Of a stretch of 64,000 nt of DNA, positions 25,035 to 35,023 are shown in pieces. This DNA comes from Loktanella sp. DSM 29012 (GTDB lineage: Bacteria > Pseudomonadota > Alphaproteobacteria > Rhodobacterales > Rhodobacteraceae). Under the pieces are notes generated by a model, which had not been told where the DNA came from, did no database searches, and saw nothing but the letters and a program-made list of their open reading frames with translations. How positions within the stretch are numbered: position 1 is the stretch's first letter; each line of letters begins with the position of its first letter. Location of the stretch: NCBI RefSeq assembly GCF_900110705.1, contig NZ_FOEJ01000007.1:1-64000 (forward strand). The letters are read 5' to 3'. A program made the translations under genes and the position numbers.

Positions 25035-27680
25035 ATGGAACTTTTCTTCCTTTTGATGCTGGTCGTCATCATGGCCGGGGCGCTTGGGTCGGGCTATCCG
25101 GTGGCGTTCGCGCTGCCCGGTGCCGCCATCCTGACAATCGGTGCTGCCGCCGCGACGGGCTACGTCTTTGACGGTGATACATCGGTGTATTTCTCGAACT
25201 CTGGGCCGTCACAATGGCTGTCGGCGGGTGTTACGAACCTGCGCGGGGTCTATTGGGAACCCGAACGGGATACGCTGATCGCCATTCCGCTGTTCATTTT
25301 CATGGGGATCATGTTGCAGCGGTCCAAGATCGCCGAGGATCTGCTGGTCACCATGGCGCAGCTGTTCGGTCCGGTACCGGGTGGTCTGGGCATTTCGGTC
25401 GTTGTCGTCGGTGCGCTGCTGGCTGCAACCACGGGTATCGTGGGGGCGACGGTGGTCGCGATGGGGATGATTTCCCTGCCAGCGATGATGCGCAACGGAT
25501 ATTCCAATGCGCTGTCCACGGGTACGATTGCGGCCTCGGGGACATTGGGACAGATCATTCCGCCATCCATCGTGCTGATCATTCTGGCCGACCAGTTGGC
25601 CAGTGCCGTCGATCAGGCCGGGCAGGCGCGTCAGGCCCTGTACCGGTCGTCGACCGGCGAGTTGTCGATGCCGACGGAATTCGCGGTCAGTTCCACATCC
25701 GCCGGTGACATGTTCCTGGGGGCCATGATCCCCGGCCTGCTGCTGGTCCTGCTTTATATCGTGTTCATCCTCGTGGTGGCGATCGTGCGGCCCAAACTGG
25801 CACCCGCCGTTCCCTACGAGGGCAAATACGACACGGCGTTCCTGGGCAACGTGCTGCTGGCGATGATCCCGCCGCTGGCGCTGATCCTGCTGGTGCTGGG
25901 GTCGATCATCGCGGGTATCGCCACGGTCAACCAGGCCGGGGCCATCGGTGCGGTGGGTGCCATGATCATGGCCGGATATCGCCTGCATCCCGAAGGGCGC
26001 GGTCAGAGGTTCACGCCCGCCATCATTGCCATCGTCGGTCTGGGTGTCGTGACCTACGCCCTGTCCAACTACGACACCAACGTGCTGAACATGCAGACCG
26101 CAGAGGACCGCACCGGTGTCACCATCGCGGCCGTCGGCGTTGCTCTGCTGACGATCTCGATCATCTGGTCGGGTATCCGTGCATTCTTTAACGAAGACGC
26201 GCTGCGCGGTGTCATGGTCGAAACGGCCAAGACGACATCGCTGGTGTTCATCATCCTGCTGGGTGCGGCCATGCTGACCGCGGCCTTCCGCGCCTTTGGC
26301 GGCGAGGAACTGGTCAAACACTTCCTCGAAGGTCTGCCGGGGGGATTCTGGACGAAATTCATCATCGTCATGGTGGTGATCTTTGTGCTGGGCTTCTTCC
26401 TCGACTTTATCGAGATCGCGGTCGTCGTGGTGCCGATCGTGGCACCGATCCTGCTGGCCGACCCGGAGGCGAATATCACGGCCGTCTGGCTGGGGGTGAT
26501 GATCGGTCTGAACATTCAGACGTCGTTCCTGACACCGCCGTTCGGATTTGCACTGTTCTACCTGCGCGGTGTCGCACCAGCGGCGGTCAAGACCATCCAG
26601 ATCTACAAGGGGGTCGTGGCCTTTATCGGCTTGCAGCTTGCGGCATTGGTCATCGTGGCGTTCAACCCGCCGCTGGTGAACTATCTGCCCGCCCGGACCT
26701 CGCTCATATCGGAAAACGCGCCGCCTCCGGTGAACCCGGCATTGCAGTATTGCATCGAGGAATTCGTGGCCGAACAATTCGCGGCGAATTCAGCGACGAT
26801 TTCTTCGGCGATCCAGCAGGCGCGTGCGTTGGACGTGTCCTATCTGCCGGAGGATCTGATTGACGACTGGACCGATGGTCTGGACAAGGCCGAACAGGCG
26901 ATGCCGATGATGCAACGCATCGTGGATGCGACCGCAGCACAGTACGCTGCCGCCGAGGACTACCGCGAGCCGCATACCTTTGTGCGGGCACTGGAACGTG
27001 ACGCCCGCATGCTGGAGCCCGAAATCGAAGATCTGCGTTTGCGGGCCTCGCGTGGGTTCGGCGACCCAGAGGCACAGTTGGCCCGCGCCGACATGCTGGA
27101 GGCAGAGCGCGATGCGCTGCTGGCACAGATCCCGGAAACCTGGCCCGAAACGCAAGAAGCCTATGCCGTGCTGAACCGGGAAAACCAGACGGCGCGCAAT
27201 ATTTACCGCCGGACTGTCGACCAGGCCTATGAACCGGTGCCGGAACTGCGCGCCATCATCGCCTCGGTTGACGCGCTGGCGGCATTGGGTCCGCAGATCG
27301 ACGCGCTTGCCGCTGATGCGCTGACGATGGATGCGGAAACCGCCGATGTCCGGTTCCGCGAAGTCGAGAGTGCGCTGGGCGATGTCGAGGGTGCCCGCGA
27401 TATCCGGGGCCTCTTGTCGGATGCCCGCAACGAGATCGACGACAGGTCGCCCGATCCCGAGCGCGGTCTGGAATACGTGGTCGAGGCCCAGGAACTGTTC
27501 GCGGCCGAAGTCGCATGGCGGACCCGCGCTGCGACCGAGCTTTTGCCCGGCCTGATTGCCTATGACGAGGCGATCCAGGGGACCATCGGTCTGCGTCAGC
27601 AGTCACGTTTGCCCCGCGAGACGGCACTGTATGTCGCGGGTTGTTCCGCGCGGCACCGGGATATCTCGCTCAACTTCTGA
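25035..27680 (+). CDS. TRAP transporter large permease (DctM type) with long C-terminal extension
   Basis: The first 545 or so residues are a DctM permease that moves substrate with sodium. Diagnostic stretches are IPLFIFMGIML, GTLGQIIPPSI and LNIQTSFLTPPFG. Usual DctM proteins have about 430 residues; here there are extra loops and then, from about residue 555, some 325 residues without membrane segments. The extension is rich in Ala, Glu, Asp and Arg, is probably helical or coiled-coil, and ends CSARHRDISLNF. Being after the last membrane helix it may lie in the periplasm or cytoplasm; this is unclear. A strong terminator follows directly, so the long reading frame is real. Confidence 0.9.
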   Translation: MELFFLLMLVVIMAGALGSGYPVAFALPGAAILTIGAAAATGYVFDGDTSVYFSNSGPSQWLSAGVTNLRGVYWEPERDTLIAIPLFIFMGIMLQRSKIAEDLLVTMAQLFGPVPGGLGISVVVVGALLAATTGIVGATVVAMGMISLPAMMRNGYSNALSTGTIAASGTLGQIIPPSIVLIILADQLASAVDQAGQARQALYRSSTGELSMPTEFAVSSTSAGDMFLGAMIPGLLLVLLYIVFILVVAIVRPKLAPAVPYEGKYDTAFLGNVLLAMIPPLALILLVLGSIIAGIATVNQAGAIGAVGAMIMAGYRLHPEGRGQRFTPAIIAIVGLGVVTYALSNYDTNVLNMQTAEDRTGVTIAAVGVALLTISIIWSGIRAFFNEDALRGVMVETAKTTSLVFIILLGAAMLTAAFRAFGGEELVKHFLEGLPGGFWTKFIIVMVVIFVLGFFLDFIEIAVVVVPIVAPILLADPEANITAVWLGVMIGLNIQTSFLTPPFGFALFYLRGVAPAAVKTIQIYKGVVAFIGLQLAALVIVAFNPPLVNYLPARTSLISENAPPPVNPALQYCIEEFVAEQFAANSATISSAIQQARALDVSYLPEDLIDDWTDGLDKAEQAMPMMQRIVDATAAQYAAAEDYREPHTFVRALERDARMLEPEIEDLRLRASRGFGDPEAQLARADMLEAERDALLAQIPETWPETQEAYAVLNRENQTARNIYRRTVDQAYEPVPELRAIIASVDALAALGPQIDALAADALTMDAETADVRFREVESALGDVEGARDIRGLLSDARNEIDDRSPDPERGLEYVVEAQELFAAEVAWRTRAATELLPGLIAYDEAIQGTIGLRQQSRLPRETALYVAGCSARHRDISLNF

Positions 27681-27685
27681 TGGGC

Positions 27686-27721
27686 AAAGGGCCGGGGGAA
27701 AATCCCCGGCCCTTTGGTTTT
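27686..27721 (+). terminator. Rho-independent terminator of the TRAP operon
   Basis: AAAGGGCCGGGG pairs with CCCCGGCCCTTT across a short GAAAAT loop, and GGTTTTGG follows. It starts six bases past the stop codon of the large permease gene. Confidence 0.85.
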
Positions 27722-27739
27722 GGACGTTCCCGGCAGGTG

Positions 27740-28279
27740 TCAGAGCATGCTGACGACGATCACCATGATGATGGAATACAGCGCGATACCACCGCCGATC
27801 AGGTAGTAGGGGAAATTGCGCGTCACGTTCGCCGTTGCCATCGAGCGCGCCTGATAGATCAGTTCGGGCCAGCTGTAGGACACAAAGTCGCCCTGGGTGA
27901 AGACCACCTTGATCCGGCCTTCGGCGTCGACGACGGGCAGGCGGCGGAACCGTTCATTCGACATCTGGCGCATCCAGTCAGTCACGTCGTCTGTTTCCAC
28001 CGCCAGTCGCGGGTTGGCGGTCATGATGTCCGACAGCTTGGTCGTCTTGGCGTCCATGCCCTTGCCAACCAGTTTGTTCATCACGTCGCGTTCCGTCACG
28101 ACGCCGATTACCTTGTCAGCGGCATCGACCACCATCACAGAGCCATAATTCTTGTCCGACATTGCGGCCACGGCATCAAAGACCGTGGTTTCGGGGCTGC
28201 GCGTCAGTGGCTTTGGCTTGGACTTGTATTCAGGCCGATCCATCAAGCGGCTGCCGGGTCTTTGTGTTGACTGTGCCAT
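27740..28279 (-). CDS. CBS-domain protein with C-terminal membrane anchor
   Basis: This 179-residue protein has two CBS motifs at about residues 25-80 and 90-145: SVMVVDAADKVIGVVTERD and RRLPVVDAEGRIKVVFT. CBS pairs bind adenosyl nucleotides and act as energy sensors. After them a single hydrophobic helix (YYLIGGGIALYSIIMVIVV) ends the protein and probably anchors it to the inner membrane with the CBS part in the cytoplasm. The partner is unknown. It converges on the TRAP operon and diverges from the ABC-2 exporter genes. Confidence 0.85.
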   Translation of the reverse strand: MAQSTQRPGSRLMDRPEYKSKPKPLTRSPETTVFDAVAAMSDKNYGSVMVVDAADKVIGVVTERDVMNKLVGKGMDAKTTKLSDIMTANPRLAVETDDVTDWMRQMSNERFRRLPVVDAEGRIKVVFTQGDFVSYSWPELIYQARSMATANVTRNFPYYLIGGGIALYSIIMVIVVSML

Positions 28280-28438
28280 TGCGCGATCCTCTGTTTGTTA
28301 CTGTGTCATTTGACCTAATGCAGCTTGACCATAGGGCAAGTTGGTGCGCGTCAGCTGTGCTGCGACTGTGCGGCATTGCAGCTTTGCCATTGGTGAGCGC
28401 CTGTGTAGTGTGCGGCAAATTGGCAAAGGACGTCCCCG

Positions 28439-29368
28439 ATGAATGCCATCGTTTCCATCAAGAACCTGCACAAGGCCTACGATAGTGGATTTGTCGCACT
28501 GCGCGGCGTCGATCTGGATATCGCCGAGGGCGAAATCCTGGCGTTGCTGGGGCCGAACGGTGCGGGCAAGACCACGCTGATTTCGACCGTTTGCGGCATA
28601 ACCGTCCCGACGGCGGGAAAAATCATGGTCGGTGGTCATGACACGGTGACGGATTACCGCGCGGCCCGCAGTCTGATCGGCCTGGTGCCGCAAGAGATCA
28701 ATCTCGAACCCTTTGAGACGGTCGAAAACACCGTATCGTTTTCGCGCGGGTTGTTCGGCAAGAAAAAGGACCCGGCCCGTGTGGCGGAGGTTCTGAAAAT
28801 GCTCAGTCTCGATGACAAGGCCAAATCCAAGATCAAGGAGCTGTCGGGCGGCATGAAACGCCGGGTCCTGATCGCCAAGGCGCTGGCGCATGAACCAAGG
28901 GTCCTGTTTCTGGACGAACCGACAGCCGGTGTCGATGTCGAGCTGCGCAAGGACATGTGGAACGTCGTGGCCGACCTCAAGGCGCATGGCGTGACGATCA
29001 TCCTGACCACGCATTACATCGAAGAGGCCGAGGCGATCGCCGATCGTGTGGGCATCATCAGCAAGGGTGAAATCCTGCTGGTCCAGAACAAGGACGAAAT
29101 GATGTCGCAGATGGGCCGCAAGGAGTTGCGTGTTGATCTGGTCGAACCGGTAGAGACCATTCCGGACGCATTGATGAAATATGATCTGGTGCTGGCCCCG
29201 AATGGTCGGGCCGTCACATATACCTATGACACGCGCGCCGAACGGACCGGTATCCGCACCGTGTTGAACGACCTCGACGCAGCGGGCCTGCGGATGGCGG
29301 ACCTGCAAACCCAACAATCCAGCCTGGAAGAAATCTTTACCACGCTGGTCAAGGAGCAAAGCGCATGA
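28439..29368 (+). CDS. ABC-2 type exporter ATP-binding protein
   Basis: The 309-residue ATPase has Walker [10 protein letters not shown] at residues 38-46, the signature LSGGM at 135-139, Walker B VLFLDE at 155-160 and a switch His in [10 protein letters not shown]. The last 80 residues form the extra domain common in DrrA/NodI-like exporters. Its stop overlaps the ATG of the permease gene by 4 bases, so the two are made together. The exported substrate is unknown. Confidence 0.9.
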   Translation: MNAIVSIKNLHKAYDSGFVALRGVDLDIAEGEILALLGPNGAGKTTLISTVCGITVPTAGKIMVGGHDTVTDYRAARSLIGLVPQEINLEPFETVENTVSFSRGLFGKKKDPARVAEVLKMLSLDDKAKSKIKELSGGMKRRVLIAKALAHEPRVLFLDEPTAGVDVELRKDMWNVVADLKAHGVTIILTTHYIEEAEAIADRVGIISKGEILLVQNKDEMMSQMGRKELRVDLVEPVETIPDALMKYDLVLAPNGRAVTYTYDTRAERTGIRTVLNDLDAAGLRMADLQTQQSSLEEIFTTLVKEQSA

Positions 29369-30126
29369 ACTGGACCGCGATCCGCGCCATCTATGTGTTC
29401 GAGATGGCCCGCTTTTTCCGGACACTGACGCAGTCACTGATCAGTCCGGTGCTGTCGACGTCGTTGTATTTCGTGGTGTTCGGCACGGCCATCGGCAGCC
29501 GGATCGAAACGGTCGAGGATGTCAGCTATGGCGCGTTCATCGTGCCGGGGCTGATCATGCTGTCGGTCATGACGCAGGCGACCAGCAACGCCAGTTTTGG
29601 CATCTATTTCCCGAAATTCATCGGCACGATCTATGAACTGCTGTCGGCACCCGTGAATTTTCTGGAAATCACCTTGGGCTATGTGGGGGCTGCGGCGACC
29701 AAGGCGTTGTTCATCGGTGTGATCATTTTTGTCACAGCGTTCTTTTTCGTCGATATCACGGTGCAGCATCCGTTCGCGATGATCGCGTTTTTGTTGATGA
29801 CCTGCGTCAGTTTCGCCCTTCTGGGGTTCATAATCGGCATCTGGGCGGGGAATTTCGAACAGCTGCAACTGATCCCCTTGCTGGTGATCACGCCACTCGT
29901 GTTTCTGGGCGGGTCATTCTATTCGGTCACGATGCTGCCGCCGGTCTGGCAGACGATCACGATGTTCAACCCGGTGGTCTATCTGATTTCAGGGTTCCGA
30001 TGGGCATTTTTCGGAACGGCGGATGTGCCTGTGGCGATCAGCCTTGCAGCGATCGCGTTTTTCATGGCCGCCTGCATGGCTGCGATATGGTGGATTTTCC
30101 GCACTGGCTGGCGCATCCGCCAGTAA
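29365..30126 (+). CDS. ABC-2 type exporter permease
   Basis: The 253-residue integral membrane protein has six hydrophobic segments. It carries the ABC-2 pattern: an amphipathic start ([12 protein letters not shown]), [14 protein letters not shown] in the second helix and, late, [20 protein letters not shown] followed by [13 protein letters not shown]. It pairs with the ATPase encoded by the overlapping upstream gene. Similar pairs are often annotated as multidrug or polysaccharide exporters; the substrate is not evident here. Confidence 0.9.
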   Translation: MNWTAIRAIYVFEMARFFRTLTQSLISPVLSTSLYFVVFGTAIGSRIETVEDVSYGAFIVPGLIMLSVMTQATSNASFGIYFPKFIGTIYELLSAPVNFLEITLGYVGAAATKALFIGVIIFVTAFFFVDITVQHPFAMIAFLLMTCVSFALLGFIIGIWAGNFEQLQLIPLLVITPLVFLGGSFYSVTMLPPVWQTITMFNPVVYLISGFRWAFFGTADVPVAISLAAIAFFMAACMAAIWWIFRTGWRIRQ

Positions 30127-30164
30127 GCCTTGTCGGCGGACCGTCGGGAGCCTAGATCGGGGGG

Positions 30165-30959
30165 ATGAAAAACATCCTCCCGTTTATGAAATCCGATCCC
30201 GTGGTGAATGTGGTGCGCCTGCAAGGCGCGATCACGACCACCGGGCGTGGTCTGGACGACCCCAGCCTCGCGGCAGTGCTGCAAAAAGCCTTTACCAAGG
30301 GCAGTCCCAAGGCCGTTGCCTTGCAGATCAACTGTCCAGGCGGCAGCCCCGTGCAGTCATCGTTGATCGCAGCACGGATCCGGCGGCTGTCGCAGGAAAA
30401 GAACGTTCCGGTCTATGCCTTTGTCGAGGACGTGGCCGCCTCTGGCGGTTACTGGCTGGCCTGCGCTGCGGATGAAATCTATGCCGATCAGGGCAGTATC
30501 GTGGGGTCCATCGGCGTGATTTCCGCAGGCTTTGGCCTGCATGACCTGATCGGGCGCTACGGCGTGGAACGTCGGGTGCATACGGCGGGGACGTCGAAAT
30601 CCATGCTGGACCCGTTCCGCCCCGAAAAAGAAGAGGACGTCACTCGGCTGAAGGGCTGGCTGGACGATCTGCACGGCATTTTCATCGACTACGTCAAATC
30701 CCGCCGCGAGGCGCATCTGGACGATGATCCTGCGATCTTTTCCGGCGAGGTCTGGATCGGGCAAAAGGCGGTGGACAAGGGTCTGGTCGACGGTCTGGGT
30801 CACCTGATCCCGGTGATGAAGGCTGAATTCGGCGACAAGACGCGGTTCCGCCGCTATGGCCCGAAAAAGTCGCTGTTTCAGCGTCTGGGCGCGCGGATCA
30901 TTGGCGACGCAATCGGCACGGTCGAGGACCGCGCCGCATTTGCACGGTTCGGTCTGTAG
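30165..30959 (+). CDS. S49-family peptidase (SppA/SohB-like)
   Basis: The 264-residue protein fits the short alphaproteobacterial S49 proteases that degrade signal peptides or membrane proteins. The nucleophile Ser93 lies in AASGGYW and the likely general-base Lys145 in GTSKSMLDPF; NCPGGSP at 56-62 and GSIGVISAGFGL at 114-125 are also typical. No signal peptide or clear membrane helix is visible at the N-terminus, so a cytoplasmic or peripheral location is possible. The next small gene starts at the base after its stop. Confidence 0.9.
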   Translation: MKNILPFMKSDPVVNVVRLQGAITTTGRGLDDPSLAAVLQKAFTKGSPKAVALQINCPGGSPVQSSLIAARIRRLSQEKNVPVYAFVEDVAASGGYWLACAADEIYADQGSIVGSIGVISAGFGLHDLIGRYGVERRVHTAGTSKSMLDPFRPEKEEDVTRLKGWLDDLHGIFIDYVKSRREAHLDDDPAIFSGEVWIGQKAVDKGLVDGLGHLIPVMKAEFGDKTRFRRYGPKKSLFQRLGARIIGDAIGTVEDRAAFARFGL

Positions 30960-31127
30960 ATGATCATCAAGGCGGTCGCCATGTTTCTGGTCGGCATGGT
31001 CGTGCTTGGCATTTTCGGCAAGCTGCGCTTTCCGGGGCAGCAACGGCTGGCAGACGCCAAATGTAAAAACTGCGGTCGCTACCGCATCGGCAAGGGGCCT
31101 TGCCCCTGTGAAAAAGGGCATCCCTGA
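30960..31127 (+). CDS. Small membrane protein with zinc-ribbon-like tail (55 residues)
   Basis: The ATG begins directly after the TAG of the peptidase gene, and its TGA overlaps the ATG of the antiporter gene. The product has one membrane helix (AVAMFLVGMVVLGIFG) and then four cysteines in CKNCGRYRIGKGPCPC, a CxxC-x8-CxC spacing that could bind zinc. The function is unknown. Its tight coupling on both sides argues strongly that it is a real gene. Confidence 0.75.
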   Translation: MIIKAVAMFLVGMVVLGIFGKLRFPGQQRLADAKCKNCGRYRIGKGPCPCEKGHP

Positions 31128-32080
31128 TGGAATGGATTCTTGTCGTCGTGGGTCTGGTAATTCTGCTGTTTGCAGGTGACGCCTTGGTCAAGGGCGCGGT
31201 CAACCTGTCGCTGCGGCTGGGTGTGCCCGCGCTGATCGTGTCGCTGACAATCGTGGCGTTCGGCACATCCGCGCCAGAGCTGCTGATTTCCGTGAAATCC
31301 GTGATCGACGGTGTGCCGGGGCTGGCGCTGGGCAATGTCGTGGGGTCGAACACCGCCAACATTTTGCTGGTTCTGGGCGTGCCTGCGTTGCTGGCAACGA
31401 TGCACACGGCGGAACATGACACACGGTCCAGCTACGTGCAGATGCTGGTCGCCTCTGCCTTGTTTATCGCGTTGTGCTTTCTGGGTGTGCTGACCTGGAT
31501 TTCGGGTGTGATCCTGCTGGTGGGCCTCGCTCTGATGCTCGGCTGGTCTTTCCAGCAGGCGCGCCGCGCGCGTGCAGCAGACGCCGCTGCCGCGGCACTG
31601 GACGATACCGACGATCTCGAGGGTGCAGACCCAGAGATGAGTGGGACATTGATTGCGGTGTTCCTGATCGCCGGCCTCATCGGTCTGCCGGTCGGTGCTG
31701 AAATGCTGATCCGGGGTGCCACCACGATCGCGAAGGATTTCGGCCTGTCGGACAGTGTGATCGGGCTGACGCTCGTGGCGCTTGGCACGTCTTTGCCCGA
31801 ACTGGCGACGACCGTCATGGCGGCCCTGCGCCGCCAGGCCGATGTGGCCCTGGGCAACGTGATCGGGTCAAACATGTTCAACTTGCTCGCCATCATCGGC
31901 ATTGCGACGCTGTTCGGACCGATCCCCGTGGATGCCCAATTCCTGCGGTTCGATCTGTGGGTCATGGCCGGTGCGTCCTTGCTGCTGATCCCGTTCGTCT
32001 TCATGCGGATGAACATCACCCGGATCTGGGGCGTGGCGCTGACGCTGGGCTATATCGTCTATGTCTGGTCGCTGCTGTGA
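31127..32080 (+). CDS. Calcium/sodium antiporter (CaCA family, YrbG-like)
   Basis: The 317-residue inner-membrane protein shows the two inverted alpha repeats of the cation/Ca2+ exchanger family. The first is AFGTSAPELLIS with VVGSNTANILL, the second ALGTSLPELATT with VIGSNMFNLL. The two Glu in PEL and the Asn/Ser in GSN form the ion site. About ten membrane segments are present with an acidic cytoplasmic loop (ALDDTDDLEGADPE) between the halves. It is coupled to both neighbours by overlapping start and stop codons. Confidence 0.92.
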   Translation: MEWILVVVGLVILLFAGDALVKGAVNLSLRLGVPALIVSLTIVAFGTSAPELLISVKSVIDGVPGLALGNVVGSNTANILLVLGVPALLATMHTAEHDTRSSYVQMLVASALFIALCFLGVLTWISGVILLVGLALMLGWSFQQARRARAADAAAAALDDTDDLEGADPEMSGTLIAVFLIAGLIGLPVGAEMLIRGATTIAKDFGLSDSVIGLTLVALGTSLPELATTVMAALRRQADVALGNVIGSNMFNLLAIIGIATLFGPIPVDAQFLRFDLWVMAGASLLLIPFVFMRMNITRIWGVALTLGYIVYVWSLL

Positions 32081-32856
32081 CCCGTGCGTTGGTGACAGGC
32101 GGGGGCGCGCGGCTGGGACGTGCGATGGTGCTGGGGCTGGCTGCTCGGGGTTATGACGTGGCTATCCACTACAATACCTCGGCGGATGCCGCGCAAGAGG
32201 TGGCGGACATGGTCCGCGCCATGGGCCGGCAGGCGGTCTGCCTGAGGGCCGATCTGCTGGACGACGGGCCGACCGCGGCGTTGATCCCCGATGCCGCCCG
32301 CGCATTGGGCGGGCCGCTGACGGTGTTGATCAACAATGCCTCCATCTTTGAGGGTGACGATTTTGAAACCGCCACGCGCGAGAGTTGGGACCGGCACATG
32401 GGCAGCAATCTGCGCGCGCCGTTCGTCCTGACCCAAGGGTTTGCAGCCCAGGTTGCGGAACCGCAACCCGACGATCGGGGCGAGCCGCTGGCGCAAGGTC
32501 TGATCGTGAACATGGTCGACCAACGCGTGCTGAAACTGACGCCCCAGTTCACGACCTACACGCTGGCCAAGGCGGCATTGTGGACCCTGACCCAGACTAG
32601 CGCACAGGCGCTGGCCCCCCGCGTCCGGGTCAACGCAATCGCACCCGGACCGACGTTGCAGGGCGCACGGCAATCTTCGTCGGATTTCGCGCAGCAGCGC
32701 GCCGCAACGGTGCTGTCGCGTGGCGCAAGTCCGCAAGAGATCGTCGCAGCGCTGGGTTACCTGCTGGACGCACGCGCCGTCACGGGGCAGTTGATGACCG
32801 TGGACGGCGGTCAGCATCTGGGGTGGGAAACGCCCGATGCGATGGTGTCAGAGTAG
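32077..32856 (+). CDS. Short-chain dehydrogenase/reductase, pteridine reductase (FolM) like
   Basis: A GTG start overlaps the antiporter stop (GTGA), giving 259 residues. The NADPH-binding start is TGGGARLGRA, followed by NNASIF, and the catalytic Tyr-Lys pair is in YTLAKAAL. NMVDQRV before the Tyr, where classical SDRs have the catalytic Ser region, is typical of pteridine or dihydromonapterin reductase-like members. That function is a reasonable guess; a plain oxidoreductase is the safe name. VDGGQHLGW near the end is the usual SDR tail. Confidence 0.8.
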   Translation: MTRALVTGGGARLGRAMVLGLAARGYDVAIHYNTSADAAQEVADMVRAMGRQAVCLRADLLDDGPTAALIPDAARALGGPLTVLINNASIFEGDDFETATRESWDRHMGSNLRAPFVLTQGFAAQVAEPQPDDRGEPLAQGLIVNMVDQRVLKLTPQFTTYTLAKAALWTLTQTSAQALAPRVRVNAIAPGPTLQGARQSSSDFAQQRAATVLSRGASPQEIVAALGYLLDARAVTGQLMTVDGGQHLGWETPDAMVSE

Positions 32857-33151
32857 CCTGACACTTGAGTTGTGCACTTTGGCTTGCAGCCTTCCGTAGC
32901 GTTAATAAATTCTGTTTAACAACAGCAGTTTACAAATCTGTAATAAATAATGCATTTAATTTCAATGTGTTAAATCTGTGCCTCAAAATAAGGCAGGTTG
33001 CTGAAGTCGACGTAATCGTTAACTTTTTCCCACCTCACAGGCTTTTGCCCACGGAGTTATCCACAGAAACGGTGGATGCCTTTAATCTTGCGATGGCGCG
33101 GTTATCGTTACACGGCGGCCTCGAATCGCGGACCATCTGACGGACCCTGGA
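32857..33151. other. AT-rich intergenic region with a DnaA box
   Basis: This 295-base gap is clearly richer in A and T than its surroundings between about 32895 and 33025 (for example runs like AATAAATAATGCATTTAATT). A perfect DnaA-box sequence TTATCCACA lies at 33057-33065 and forms part of a small inverted repeat ATCCAC-GTGGAT. The uvrC promoter must also lie here. No gene is visible. Confidence 0.5.
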
Positions 33152-35023
33152 ATGACCGACGCCAAGAGCAAACCCGCCAAGACTGGCTATGAACTGATCG
33201 CATCCTATCTGCGGACGCTGGATTCCTCGCCCGGTGTTTATCGCATGCTCGATGACGAAAGCCGGGTTCTGTATGTCGGCAAGGCGCGCAATCTAAAGGC
33301 GCGGGTGAGCAATTATTCCCGACCGTCGCCGCAGCATTCACGCCGGATCGCGCGGATGATCCAGGAAACGTCGTCGATGATGTTCCTGACGACCAAGACG
33401 GAAACCGAGGCGCTGCTGCTGGAGCAGAACCTGATCAAGCAGCTCAAGCCGCGCTACAACGTGCTGTTGCGTGACGACAAATCCTTTCCCAACATTCTGG
33501 TCACGACAGGCCACGCCTATCCGCAGATCAAGAAACATCGCGGAGCGAAAAAGGAAAAGGGCGACTATTACGGTCCCTTTGCGGGTGCTGGTGCCGTGAA
33601 CCGCACGCTGAACCAGTTGCAGCGCGTGTTTTTACTGCGCAACTGCACCGATCAGGATTTCGAGACGCGCACGCGACCTTGCCTGCAATACCAGATCAAA
33701 CGGTGCAGCGGTCCTTGTGTCGGGCATATCAGCCCTGAGGACTACGCACGGTCGGTGAAGGACGCGCAGGCATTTCTGCAAGGCCGGACCAAGGGGATTC
33801 AGGAAAAACTGGCCGCGGACATGAATGCCGCATCCGAGGCGATGGAATTCGAACGCGCCGCTGCCATGCGCGACCGGATCAAAGCGCTGACGCAGGTGCA
33901 ATCGACCCAGGGCATCAACCCCAAGAATGTCGAAGAAGCCGATGTCATGGGCCTGCATATCGACGGCGGGCAGGCCTGCGTGCAGGTGTTTTTCATCCGC
34001 GCCGGTCAGAACTGGGGCAATCACGACTATTACCCCCGGATCAGCGGCGACGAGGACCCGTCAGAGGTGATCGAAGCCTTTGTCGGGCAATTCTATTCCG
34101 ACCGTGACCCGCCGCGCGCGCTGATCCTGAGCCACGGTCTGGATAACGATGACCTGATGGTGCAGGCGTTGTCCGACCGCCTGGGCCGCAAGGTCGAGAT
34201 CATCGTGCCGCAGCGCGGTGAAAAGGCCGACCTTGTGCAAGGTGCGCTGCGCAACGCCCGCGAAAGCCTGGCCCGCAAGATGAGCGAGACGGCGACGCAA
34301 GGCCGGCTGTTGAAAGGCGTCGCCGAAGCATTCGATCTGCCAAAGGTGCCGCAGCGGGTCGAAGTTTACGACAACTCTCATATCCAGGGGGCGCATGCGG
34401 TGGGTGCGATGGTTGTCGTGGGGCCAGAAGGGTTCGAGAAAAACCAGTACCGCAAGTTCAACATCCGCGGCGATGACCTGACGCCCGGTGATGATTTCGG
34501 CATGATGAAAGAGGTGCTGACCCGCCGGTTCCAGCGCCTGCTGAAAGAGGATCCTGACCGGCAGGCAGGCAGCTGGCCCGACCTGTTGCTGATCGACGGC
34601 GGGGCAGGGCAGGTCAGCGCCGTGCGCGAGATCATGGAAGAACTCGGCGTCGGCGATGTGCCTATGGTCGGGGTGGCCAAGGGCATCGACCGCGATGCCG
34701 GCAAGGAAGAATTCCACCGCACTGGCAAACCTGTCATGGCGCTGCGCCACAACGATCCGGTGCTGTATTTCATTCAGCGGATGCGCGACGAGGTGCACCG
34801 TTTTGCCATCGGCACGCACCGCGCGAAACGGTCCAAGGCGATCGGGGCCACGCCGCTGGACGACGTGCCCGGCGTGGGTGCCGGGCGCAAGCGTGCGCTG
34901 CTGGCGCATTTCGGATCGGCCAAGGCGGTGGCGCGCGCCAATGTCTCTGATTTGCAGGCCGTTGATGGTATCAGTCAGAATATCGCCCAGACGATCTACG
35001 ATTACTTTCACGAAAACGGGTGA
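33152..35023 (+). CDS. uvrC: Excinuclease ABC subunit C
   Basis: UvrC makes the two cuts around DNA damage handed over by UvrA and UvrB. The 623 residues show the GIY-YIG nuclease (SPGVYRML at 26-33, [13 protein letters not shown] at 40-52), four cysteines at about 165-190 ([21 protein letters not shown] and PC), the UVR motif that binds UvrB ([14 protein letters not shown]), the RNase H-like domain ([17 protein letters not shown]) and the C-terminal helix-hairpin-helix ([19 protein letters not shown]). Length and motifs are complete. Confidence 0.97.
   Translation: MTDAKSKPAKTGYELIASYLRTLDSSPGVYRMLDDESRVLYVGKARNLKARVSNYSRPSPQHSRRIARMIQETSSMMFLTTKTETEALLLEQNLIKQLKPRYNVLLRDDKSFPNILVTTGHAYPQIKKHRGAKKEKGDYYGPFAGAGAVNRTLNQLQRVFLLRNCTDQDFETRTRPCLQYQIKRCSGPCVGHISPEDYARSVKDAQAFLQGRTKGIQEKLAADMNAASEAMEFERAAAMRDRIKALTQVQSTQGINPKNVEEADVMGLHIDGGQACVQVFFIRAGQNWGNHDYYPRISGDEDPSEVIEAFVGQFYSDRDPPRALILSHGLDNDDLMVQALSDRLGRKVEIIVPQRGEKADLVQGALRNARESLARKMSETATQGRLLKGVAEAFDLPKVPQRVEVYDNSHIQGAHAVGAMVVVGPEGFEKNQYRKFNIRGDDLTPGDDFGMMKEVLTRRFQRLLKEDPDRQAGSWPDLLLIDGGAGQVSAVREIMEELGVGDVPMVGVAKGIDRDAGKEEFHRTGKPVMALRHNDPVLYFIQRMRDEVHRFAIGTHRAKRSKAIGATPLDDVPGVGAGRKRALLAHFGSAKAVARANVSDLQAVDGISQNIAQTIYDYFHENG

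Noticed and set aside
25209-26777. Minus-strand frame of about 520 codons inside the TRAP permease gene
   Set aside because: It is extremely rich in His, Asp, Arg and Gln, a typical antisense image of a hydrophobic membrane protein.
28324-28485. Lipoprotein-like short frame ([11 protein letters not shown]) before the ABC-2 ATPase gene
   Set aside because: It runs into the start of the ATPase gene in another frame and lacks a clear ribosome site. The bases before the ATG look like an ordinary promoter region.
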